42,110 bases of DNA, taken from NCBI GenBank assembly GCA_051453625.1, contig JBOZIK010000001.1, positions 188,833,184-188,875,293 on the forward strand. The letters run 5' to 3'. Position numbers and translations under genes: made by a program. Below, piece after piece: positions 32,300 through 41,708 of the stretch. The notes below the pieces were generated by a model. The model had not been told where the DNA came from. It saw nothing but the letters and a program-made list of their open reading frames with translations, and did no database searches. Source of the DNA: Welwitschia mirabilis (Eukaryota; Gnetophyta; Gnetopsida; Welwitschiales). Positions within the stretch are counted from its first letter, which is position 1, and every line of letters begins with the position of its first letter.

Positions 32300-33771
32300 T
32301 GGGGGGAATTAAAACAACGTGTTCTAATCAAGTCAAAGATATATTAAGAATTTGCACAAATTAATTTACTCATCCTAAATGTGCATGAAAAGTAAAACTA
32401 ATAGAAGTAAGGAAATAAAATAACTAAAAGAACAAAATACCAAATAGATGAGCACATAGGATTTTATAGTGGTTTTGATAACCTCCTACTCCATTCTTGA
32501 CAATTAGCTCATTCTCAAGCTTGATCTAGATCTTTGTTAACTTTTCTAAGTATTTTAGGTTTACCTCTAAACTTTATAAATAAAATTTTAGAGGCTTAGT
32601 CTCAACCTTTAAAGTATGTAGTAGTCATAGTAAGACTGCCATCATGCACAAATATTAGTGATTTTTGATTCAGTAGATTTGATAAAGCACTTCTCCTATA
32701 GATTTACAATAGATAAATCATAGGATCTGACCTTAAATGTATAGATGATAAAGACAGTAGATCTTTCTTGATCAAAAGTATAGATGCCAAGACACAATAG
32801 TGAATATCACAAGATTACAGTGCTCATTCTATAGATCTAAAAGATTAACATAATTGAAAATGATTCCAAAAGATTCTATAGTCATCTATCTCTTGGCTAT
32901 TTCATATTAGAAGGCTTTTAGGGTTTATTACATTTGAAATGTACTTCCAACAACTATAAACAACTAGAAAATAGCTATCTAATGGATACATAATGGAGAG
33001 AAAATTTTATTTTCGTTCTATTTTGTTGATTCCTCAAAAGTCCAGTTGGTCCCATTTAGTGTTGTAACTTACATAGGTCACCAGAGTGAAAATTTTAGTC
33101 ACCCCAATTTCTTGCAACTTTAGGTTTGGTTGATCCCAGTCTGATTATCCACTATAAAATATACTCACCTGCTTGTCCTAATAAAGACTTTCTAGCTTCT
33201 AGCATCAAGTTCAATCTACCCCTTTAGGTGTCTGATCGACTCCATAATGACTGACTTAGGAGTATCAGCTAAATAGAGCTTAGGTTCAGCTAACCCCATC
33301 ATAGTTATGGTTGACCCCTTATCAATCGGTTTAGGAGTACTATTGCTTAGTTCACAGATACAATTGACCCCATCATAGATCTAGTCAATCCCATGTCATT
33401 TAGTTCAGGGATGCCGTTTATCAAGTCCTCAAATCTGGTCAACTCCATAAATGTTTGATTAACCCCTTGCCATTTGGTTTAGAGACACTATTCTTAAGGT
33501 TACAGGTTTGGTCAATTCCATTAGAAATCTAGTCAACCCCTCTGTATTCAGTTCATTTTATTTATCTACTTTAGGTGCGGTCAACTCTTTGAAAGTCTGA
33601 TTGACCCCTCAAGAGGATAGATGAACTTGATAGGCTTCTAGTGCTTAGAATTTAATGGTTTTGGTTTCATCTTTCGACCTATAAGTAATTAACATCTTCT
33701 ACATAAGATACACAAAATTTTCTATATAGAAAACATTAGTTTAACATTAATTCGCAAAACATAATTTAATA
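32300..33771 (-). mobile_element. Nearly full-length second copia LTR copy
   Basis: It aligns with 24963-26436 from near its start to its end (shared phrases: agttcattttat, tctactttaggtg, ataattaacatcttt-type blocks). The first about 30 bases, with TGATAGG, are replaced or diverged, and the right end TTAATA corresponds to CTAACA. It carries the same array of GGTTGACC-like motifs. Confidence 0.82.
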
Positions 33772-34630
33772 ATAATTCAAAGCTTTAGTAGAGGAGCTTG
33801 AATCCACCTTATAACCTTTGGAAAAGCTCTGGATTTGATAGATAAGAAAATATGGTATCATAGTAAGTGATTATTTTTCTTCCATTTCTACCACTGGAAT
33901 ATTCATGGACTTGCTATTTCCTTCAAATTATTAAAAGGAGGTTATTCTAAATGAATTTAAAGAATTAATGAATCAATGGGGTATGTCTTATTATACTCCA
34001 TATATTTATCCTTTTAACCTGAGTCCATTAGTTTTTCAGAAATCTCTAAAATCTTCTCAACATCCTCTTATAGTTTCATGGACAATCTATAATAAGTAGG
34101 ATTAAGTATCCTATTATACCAACTAATTGCTAGAAGTGGTGGATACCTTATATCCAAAGATCAAGAAATTGATGGACTAACTATGATAGTATTAGACTTT
34201 ATCCAGTTTGTTTTATATGTAGGTTACTCATTTGTACCAAGTGGATGCTTCTAGAATTTTTGGCTTGAAGAGAGTCAAGGTAATGGCTTACTTCCCAAGA
34301 AGAGAGAGGATGATTCAGCCTTATGTAAACCACTTAACTATTACCATTGATGATATGAACATCCTATATCATATGGGGAATTTTTTAAGATGAATTTATT
34401 GATGATTGTAGTAGCTTATAGCAAGCTTTACATGAAGCTTTAAAAAAGACTTATCCAATCATAGGAGTGGAGTTTGTGGTTGGTTCTTTTACTGTATAAA
34501 TTAGTACTATGAGTGCTCCTCCTACAATTGCAAAAATGGATATGGTTCCATTTAAAGTAAAATCATCCATTCTAGGAATAGAGAGTCATGATCCTATTAT
34601 ATTTTCTATAGATGGTTTTCTTTCTTATTA
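33772..34630 (+). pseudogene. Antisense coding remnant inside the gypsy element, right part
   Basis: On the plus strand, opposite to the gypsy genes, three readings look like real protein. The first is ELMNQWGMSYYTPYIYPFNL (about 33960-34090). The second, after an acceptor-like TTTTATATGTAG at about 34211-34222, is YQVDASRIFGLKRVKVMAYF and PYVNHLTITIDDMNILYHMG (34223-34390). The third, after a frame change, is LHEALKKTYPIIGVEFVVGS and MVPFKVKSSILGIESHDPII, to a stop at about 34628-34630. Stops and one frameshift show decay. It may be an extra ORF of the element, as antisense ORFs are known in some Tat-type gypsy lineages, or a captured host gene fragment. I do not recognise the family. Confidence 0.4.
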
Positions 34631-34779
34631 ATAATTATTATCTTTATTTCTTTATACTATTTTCTATGAAATTTATGGTTTTTTGGCTTACTTTAATGTT
34701 ATGCTTCTGTTACTATGGTTATGATACTAGGATTGTCTTCTTGTTTTTTATAAATTATTTTTTTACTACTTAACCTTTT

Positions 34780-34790
34780 CTTTGATACCA
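34780..34790 (-). other. Gypsy primer-binding site
   Basis: The minus strand reads TGGTATCAAAG, close to the initiator tRNA-Met-type TGGTATCAGAGC, two bases inside the LTR at 34793. This fixes 34793-35213 as the 5' LTR of a minus-strand element. Confidence 0.82.
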
Positions 34791-34792
34791 AA

Positions 34793-35213
34793 TGTAATGT
34801 TTCATTTTACTTCTTTAAGGTATTTTATATAAAAAGAAAACATATAAGCATTATGTTAGAATCAATAAGAATAACAAGGAATAATTTAGTAAAAAGTGGA
34901 CTTTATTATTGATAACAATAGATTACATTCTTTATCATGAGCTAACAACCCTAAAATAGTGGTCAAAGATAAAGGCGTGAACTATGATCTAATCCCTCTT
35001 CCTAAGACCCTTAGAGATCAGCCAATATTGTCATTGATTACATCTAATTAATGTATCCAACCTCACTTAACACCATAGGCTCAGATAGCATAATGAAAAA
35101 ACATAGTTTGCATATTTGAGTTCCATCCATTTATAACAGTTCACTTAGTTAGGCTTAATTATGTTTAACATCTTAACATTTTTCTTTTACAATTGTGAAT
35201 TTAGAGCATTACA
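34793..35213 (-). mobile_element. 5' LTR of the minus-strand Ty3/gypsy element
   Basis: The LTR is 421 bp, starts TGTAATG and ends CATTACA, perfect 7-bp terminal inverted repeats. It is the direct partner of 17636-18058. The right flank TCTAG (35214-35218) pairs with TTTAG (17631-17635) as a one-mismatch target duplication. The many differences between the two LTRs point to an old insertion. Confidence 0.92.
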
Positions 35214-35218
35214 TCTAG

Positions 35219-35509
35219 TTTTTTTAAAAGCAATTTAAAATTTTAATCCAAATAAGTAGGTTGATCTTATACAAAGAAAGAACAAAAAGTAGAAGGGATT
35301 TTTATTAAAAAATTTCAAAGATAATGCCTACCAAAGATGTTTTAAGGGGACTATTCATGAGATGAATATGTTTTCATTATAGTAAATGTGAATTTTAATA
35401 AAAAGTAGGTAAGCACACAATATCTTTCTTTCACATGGATAATTAATGTAAAACTTAACCAAGGTAACACAACATTTTATAACTAGAAAAAACTTAAAAA
35501 AAAACTAAA
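35219..35509. other. Flank of the gypsy insertion
   Basis: AT-rich sequence without recognisable coding. It should be the continuation of the sequence interrupted at 17635, but I cannot trace the coding reading across. Confidence 0.35.
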
Positions 35510-36643
35510 AAAAGATTTATGATAAATTTAAACTTGGTTGGTAAAGTAGAGAAACAACCTAACTTTAGAGATTTGGCTTGAATCATCTATTCTGCAATAC
35601 TTTCACTTTGATAATGTCTTGTAATTGTCTAAAATAATCATAATATTGTTAATTCATTTTAAGGCTTGGATTATGATCACATAATGTCATTTACCACATG
35701 AGTGTTAGTGAATTACTTACTTCCTTTAGTTCTTCATAGCCATTCATAAGCATGAAAAGTATAAACTGTGCACAAAATTCATCACATGATAACAACTACA
35801 AATATCAAAAGTAACCTTAAGAAACTCTCTTGGCTAGTGAAATAACTTAATAATATAGTCTTACTTAAACACTAAAAGTATGATGTTACTTATACTAGAA
35901 ATAAAAAAATAAATAACTATCATTTATGAAAAATTATAAATCACATTACATTGGAGGATGAAGGCAAAACAGGTACAGACTCCTTAAAACTACATTAAAG
36001 TTAGCTCATACCTAAAGGAAATCTTATAATGCCATGTTTACTTGATGATTTAAGGGTTCCACTTATTTTCCACTAGTTAAAACTATTTATAAATGAAGGC
36101 ACAAGGCCCTTTTATAAGCATGCATAGTATAGATGTGGTTGAAAGCCTTTGGCTTGTAGTGGACGGTGGGTAGTTATAATGTTTGTTATGTAGTTTTAGG
36201 TAGAGTCTTTATCTTCTTATATTAGCTAAAAGATTGGTAATATATCACTTGGTAAACTGTCATCCTAGAGTATTAGGTGGAATCTTCATCCTCTAGTGTA
36301 TAGTGGAGGTTGTTATAATAAGTCTAATAGGTGGCTTTTAGGTCCAGATTCCTCCATCAATTAATGTTATTATCATATGTCTTTAATACCACCTCCACAT
36401 GCCATTATGACATGCCTTTTAATGCCACTTCCATGTGCTACTTATTCAACCTAGTTTATTTCATGTGCTCTAAAATACTACTAAATTTATGAAAATGTTA
36501 TGGCAAAGTTCATAATATTAAATATGTCATAAAAAATTGATGAAAAAATATTTTTATTACTAAATTGGTTGAATTAATGTATTCATTATGATAAATTAAT
36601 CTAATATACTTGGTTTGAATGTTAAATTTTGCATGTTATCACA
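35510..36643 (-). mobile_element. LTR-like copy related to the LTR at 7316-8808
   Basis: It shares ordered blocks with 7316-8808: an attatgat-acataatgtcatt block, CCCTTTTATAA (36107-36117; a TATAAAAGGG promoter box on the minus strand), gcctttggcttgtag, and the end aaattttgcatg. It ends TTATCACA, and the next bases CCCCTAACT read AGTTAGGGG on the minus strand, a plausible polypurine tract, so this would be a 3' LTR. The left edge is approximate. Confidence 0.55.
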
Positions 36644-37928
36644 CCCCTAACTAGATTTTTAATAGATTCTTAGTAAAGTGTTGATAAAAAAATGAACGAC
36701 ATGAAAAAATTATCTAAATAAGATATTCAAGTATGTAAGAATTATATAAATTTTAAAAATTTTTAATCATTTTTTTAAAAATAAGGTATTAAGATTAGAA
36801 AATTTTTGTTAAAAATAGATGTCATACCCCAAGCAAAACTAAGCATTTTTCTTAAAGTTTTAAAATAGAAAATGTTAACATAATTTTTAAGAACATGGTG
36901 GAATATCATTAGGAAACATTTTTTGTGATATGTTATTTTGTTGAATCCAAAGGAAAAATAATTTAAAGTAATGAAACATCAAACTATCATGCTGAAGAAT
37001 AAAATTCTAAAAGATGCATGAAGTGAAGGGAATGCTATAAGAAATTACTAAATAATGAGTTTTCACAAATGATTTCTACAGATGAAGGAGGTAGAAAGAA
37101 ATGAAGGACGCAAATCTATGGGAAATAAGTGGTAGAAATAAAGAAAAATCTAAAAATAAAAATAAAAATAATAAATGAAGTATTAAAATGAAATAGAAAA
37201 TGAATGACAACCAAGTTATAGTCTATTTTTATGAAAACTCATGACCTACTATTGACCTAAGATGATTATATTAGAATAATACATTGTGTGAAGAACCATG
37301 AAATGAATAAAGAAAAATGGATGATTACACTAGCAAGGTCTCATAGTAGCACTAATGTTTTATGGCTAAAGTATTTGAGTTTGAAATATTAAATAGATGA
37401 GGATGTAGTAGTCATAAAAATATGATCAGTGAAGTGATGTAATAATAGTGAGGCTTAGGATGAATAAAAAATTAGTAAAATTGAAGCCTATTTATCTTAA
37501 TGATATTTTATATTGGACTTAGTTTTGGCATAGTTTATGGAAGGAAAAAACTCATCACAAAAAATACAAATTTACTTTAGATATGGTTTCTCATAGAGAT
37601 GAAAGGGTAAATAATAAAATGAATGAAAATGAAAATGCAACTATTTCTTTGTTATACATGTTATGAATAAATGAAATTATAAAACTAAAGCATTGGTCTA
37701 GAAAATGTTTATTTAATTATGGACCTAAGTCAAACAAGGTAAGGCATTGATAAAGTAAATTCATGCAAATCAAGATCTGTAAAAAGATCTTAAGTAACTA
37801 ATGTTAAAAGACACAATTCGTAAGGAGTCTCTAATCCTAATTTAGTTTTTTTTCAATCTTATGCTTTTATAATCATAAGTGATATTATTCAAGCATTTGA
37901 TCATATTGAGCATTCAACGTTATGGCAT
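36644..37928 (-). mobile_element. AT-rich internal or flanking sequence
   Basis: If the LTR call to the left is right, this is the 3' untranslated internal part of a minus-strand element, cut at 37929 by the next element. No coding is readable on either strand. Confidence 0.35.
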
Positions 37929-38216
37929 TGTTGCGATGCCGATTTGTAGGAATTTGATGGTGTATTTGGAGTACTTTTGCAAGACATTTTTACAGGTTTA
38001 AATGCAATTCTACTGATTATGAAGAAACGATAAGATGGTCATAAAAACATGTAATTCTTAACATAATTGGAGGTATTTCTAGAATGTTCTGATATTTAGC
38101 ATATTAAAAGAGGACTAAGGGTGAAGAAGACCAATTTTTACTACTTGAGAAACTTGGGAAGAGTGTCGTCCCTACTGTCATCTCCACGATAGAGGGACCG
38201 ATAGTTCATTAACATA

Positions 38217-38522
38217 GCCACAAAGGAGCAGCACATGGGCAACACTTGGATAGCAGCACATGATGGTATGACATCATCCCATTGGTTGTCGGGATGATCG
38301 GCCGGATAACAAATGCTAGAACACCCCACGTAGCTGACAATAGCACATAGGCACACAGTCCAAGGTGTCATCCCCTATGTTGTGTGGACGACAAATAAGA
38401 CGACAACCTCGGTAACATGCACGGGCAACCCACGGAGCTAACGGTATCACATGGGCATACAACCCAAGGCAAGATGGTAGTATTGTCCCCACTTTCATGT
38501 GGATGATGAACAGGATGACAGC
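38217..38522. repeat. Three diverged ~100-bp subrepeats in the LTR promoter region
   Basis: Units at about 38217-38318, 38322-38415 and 38425-38522 share the order GAGC(T)-AGCACATGGGCA, then a (C)CAAGG or TTGGATAG block, then a TGTCATCCCC-like and a GTGGACGAC-like phrase. The third starts CCCACGGAGCTAACGGTATC. They lie upstream of the TATA box, where enhancer repeats are often found in LTRs. Confidence 0.65.
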
Positions 38523-38630
38523 TAATTTTACATATCTACAATAAATACTATTGTAAATGGGGTCAAGCGACCCATGTGGGTGACTAGGGTTTCCTTAACG
38601 GATGTCTAAGGTTATGGTTCATTGTAAAAC

Positions 38631-38638
38631 TATAAATA
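38631..38638 (+). promoter_or_regulatory. LTR TATA box
   Basis: TATAAATA lies in the middle of the plus-oriented LTR, downstream of the subrepeats, an appropriate core promoter position. Confidence 0.6.
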
Positions 38639-39063
38639 CCACTTTCCTCCTTTAATTAGAACTATCTTTTGAATTGGATACTTGTAACAGAATCTTGAAG
38701 GGTAAGAGATCCATCCTACACTGCAGAAAGGAGTCTTCTTGATGTTAGGCTGTGTCCCTCTCATTGATGTGCTATTGTTCTGATTTGTAAGTGGATGTTG
38801 TTCTAATTTTATTGAATTAATATAAACTCTTCTTTCATCTCATTATTGTACATCTCCCTTATGATTTAAGTTGATCTTAGTTAACTGACAACCTTTGGTT
38901 TATTTAGATCATAAGGGCAACCTTTGTTAAGGTTGACCTGTTTTAGTAGAATAGATTTAACTTGTTTACTTCTTTCTTTCCATATTGCATTTCAAATCTT
39001 GTTTGGATAGATCTCATAGTTTATATTGATTAAGAACTAGTAAATACTCTTCTTCTTTGATAT

Positions 39064-39132
39064 AAGTTATAAAAAAGTAGTCTTTGTGATAGAAAGGCAA
39101 GTTATAGAAAAGTAGTCGTTGTGATAGAAAGG
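39064..39132. repeat. 35-bp tandem repeat next to a gap
   Basis: Two head-to-tail copies of aagttataaaaaagtagtct followed by ttgtgatagaaaggc (39064-39098 and 39099-39132), with two or three differences. The N run begins directly after, so more copies may be collapsed in the gap. Confidence 0.85.
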
Positions 39133-39223
39133 NNNNNNNNNNNNNNNNNNNNNNNNNNNNNNNNNNNNNNNNNNNNNNNNNNNNNNNNNNNNNNNNNNNN
39201 NNNNNNNNNNNNNNNNNNNNNNN
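39133..39223. other. Assembly gap (N run)
   Basis: There are 91 unresolved bases inside the LTR, directly following a tandem repeat. Confidence 0.99.
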
Positions 39224-39450
39224 ATTTAAGCATTGCATCTACTTAAGTATTTCCCTTTAGTTTTTCTTAATACAAAAGGACTAAAAATACTTTGAAAAAA
39301 TCAATTCTCTAACTCTAACTCTAGTGCCTTCGTTGGATTATGACATTTGGATGAACTCCCATTTATACTAGAGTGTGTTTTCTACAATTTACATGATCTA
39401 CAGGTTATCTAAGTGATTCTTAAATTGCATAAATTCATACCGCAACATTT

Positions 39451-39469
39451 TAATACCATTGCCAGGGAA
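39451..39469 (+). other. Decayed primer-binding site
   Basis: TAATACCATTGCCAGGGAA corresponds to the TGGCGCCGTTGCCGGGGA-type site of Athila/Tat-like elements. All visible differences within the site are C-to-T or G-to-A transitions. Confidence 0.72.
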
Positions 39470-40390
39470 GGCTACAAGGAGCTAAGAGGATTTTCATTAA
39501 CCAGATAAGTTTCTTAAATCTTTTTGGTCAGGTTATTTATTTGAATTAATGCTGTATTTCTAGTTTATTTTAAGGTAGATTTATTTTTTGCAAAATTTTA
39601 TTTTCTATAACTTTTAAGGACCCTGTCATTCTTTCTATCGTCCAGATGACATAGGGCATGACAATTCTGAAATTTTAAATTTAGTTTCTATTTTTACAAT
39701 TTTTCTTATATTTATAGTTTAGTGAAACTATCATCCTATTCATCATCCAATGACAGTGAGGACGACAGTCTTAGTTTTAGTAATTATCTTTTTGTAGTCT
39801 TTACAGTCTGTTGTTTTTAGTTCATTTTTTCTATGATTATTGTCCTACCCGTTGTTCTCATGATAAGGTAAAGGATAGTCCATTACATTTGATTCTATTT
39901 TTTGTTTACTGTTTGTACAAGCAGGGATACAATGAATTCTAGGTAAAAGATAAAATATCAGTTAACAAGAAACTGGATTAACAAGAAACATCAAGAATTA
40001 TTCGACTTCAAATAAGAATGTAGGTATGCACAACACAAGTATGCAAATTATAGAATTTCTTTCTTTTTTCTTTCTATTTTAGAATTAGATTTTCGTTTCT
40101 CTGTATAGTTAATTTGCAATAATGATGTTATATCTTTTGAATATTAAGAAATAGCAACCTCAAATGATAAACTATCCAAGAACCTTAATCTTCATTGTGT
40201 ACCTATCTTTCTTATCATTCTGAAATTAAACTTTCTTCTTATATTCTTCTTTCTTATTTCAATAATTCATAATAGAAAAACCATTGTAGAACTTCTTTCT
40301 GAAAGGAAAAGAAACTTGCAAAATGATGAGGACATTAGTAAGAAAACACTTTGAAAATTTATACTGAAAGAGGAAGACCATCACAAAATC
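39470..40390 (+). mobile_element. Leader of the plus-strand gypsy element
   Basis: Non-coding, AT-rich sequence between the primer-binding site and the first gag-region frame. Short runs related to 'catcatcca(a)tgacagtgaggacgac' near 39740-39765 resemble LTR subrepeat phrases. Confidence 0.55.
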
Positions 40391-40699
40391 ATGTTAAAAA
40401 TAAGTATTGGGCCCATTATTATTTTTAGCCTAAATTCTTTTCCCTCTTCTTTTCAAACCTCATATCAAGATAATGATGAAGATTCACCATATTTTAGGGA
40501 TTCCACCTCATTTGGAGAAACTTCTTACAATCATCTTTTTCTATCCCAATCATCTTCCATGCTTTACTACCAAGAAGAACCATCTCTCATCAACTACTAT
40601 GAAGAAGAAAAAGACCCATTAAAAGGAATTATTGGTGAAATGACTAAGAATCAAGAAAACACCAATAAAAATTTAGAAAGATTAGTTGAAATCTTGTAA
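40391..40699 (+). pseudogene. gag-region frame of the plus-strand gypsy element, first part
   Basis: The frame has 102 codons, polar and acidic, with SSFQTSYQDNDEDSPYF and a C-terminal helix LKGIIGEMTKNQENTNKNLE ending in a stop after LVEIL. The same reading goes on a few residues after the stop (QNLLHI). A long polar frame just inside the 5' LTR is where gag lies. No zinc knuckle is reached. I cannot tie it to a defined gag domain, so the assignment rests on position and composition. Confidence 0.5.
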
Positions 40700-40915
40700 C
40701 AAAACCTATTACATATTTAAGGATCTTTTACAATACAACATCCTCACAACTATTCCACTTCATCCTACCTTAAGGAAAATTAAGAGAACTTAGAAATTAC
40801 TGATGATGATGATTCTGCTTTCAACTTGAAGATGAATTTATGAATTAAACTTCAACATCCTACTCATTATAAAATAAGAAAAAAGTAGACAATAATAACA
40901 CAACTCAACATTTTA

Positions 40916-41608
40916 ACAATTGGGATGAAAATAACCACTTATTAGAGGATAATATTGAGTTATTAGATTATATTCCTGCCATTCATTTACTATTAGACAA
41001 TCAAGAGGAAGAATCTAATCATAAGAAAACTGAAAACATTTCAGTCAATGATGAAGATGATGTCCTTATTTCTCTTGATAATCTTTTTAATGAATCCAAT
41101 CATTTAGAGAGTGAAAGTAATCTTTAATAAGAGAAGGAAGATATAGTTACAACTAATGAAGATGAAAATACAAGCCAACCACCTAATGACATGGATACTA
41201 ATGAAGTAATTAAAATCAATGAAGAACCCATAGAGATTCATTCAAGCTTCATAGAGAATAGACTTGTTCATTCCTCCCATACTTCTATACTATCCTCATC
41301 TATGCTTTCATGTTCAATTACAAATCAAATCCTTCTCTCTACTCCTCATTCTATTTCTACTTCCAACTTCACATTACCTCATAAACTTGATAATGATAAT
41401 TTTATCCATCTCTTCCAATTACACCTTCATATAATTCTCAAGGCCATGTTTTTTTTCTTAACTCTCATAGCATCCATCACTTTGAAAAGTCTGTTTCTCT
41501 TATCTCTCAATCTCTTTCTTTTAAACATCTGTGCAATCCTCAAAGTAACATTCATTCTTTTTCTCACAAGTCCACTATACCTTTTGCTTTTAATGATTAT
41601 TCTTTTCA
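40916..41608 (+). pseudogene. Acidic gag-region reading, first copy
   Basis: A single plus-strand frame runs from about 40916 with only two adjacent stops (TAATAA near 41127) through NEVIKINEEPIEIHSSFIEN (from 41203) to about 41400. There a one-base deletion, seen by comparison with the second copy, shifts the frame. After that point the conserved reading is in another frame, and the originally open frame turns into a string of hydrophobic residues that is an artefact. The protein is rich in Asp, Glu, Asn and Ser. Function unknown; it is probably part of the retroelement. Confidence 0.5.
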
Positions 41609-41708
41609 NNNNNNNNNNNNNNNNNNNNNNNNNNNNNNNNNNNNNNNNNNNNNNNNNNNNNNNNNNNNNNNNNNNNNNNNNNNNNNNNNNNNNNNNNNNN
41701 NNNNNNNN
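41609..41708. other. Assembly gap (100 N)
   Basis: Exactly 100 N, placed between two copies of a duplicated coding segment. Confidence 0.99.

Larger units (their letters stand above)
37929..39447 (+). mobile_element. 5' LTR of a plus-strand Ty3/gypsy element (Athila/Tat-like primer site)
   Basis: It starts TGTTGCG and ends CGCAACA, perfect 7-bp terminal inverted repeats, 1519 bp. The primer-binding site follows three bases later. A TATAAATA box lies at 38631-38638. The upstream part is clearly richer in G and C than its surroundings and holds a triple subrepeat. The partner LTR must lie beyond the right end of the window. Open frames inside (38141-38498, minus) are incidental. Confidence 0.85.

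Noticed and set aside
38141-38498. Cysteine-rich minus-strand frames (VCLCAIVSYVGCSSICYPAD)
   Set aside because: They fall within the GC-richer subrepeats of an LTR promoter region and differ between repeat units, so they are not conserved coding.
41400-41608. Apparent multi-pass membrane protein segment (LFLLSLNLFLLNICAILKVT)
   Set aside because: Comparison with the second copy shows that it is an out-of-frame translation after a one-base deletion; the conserved frame is hydrophilic.
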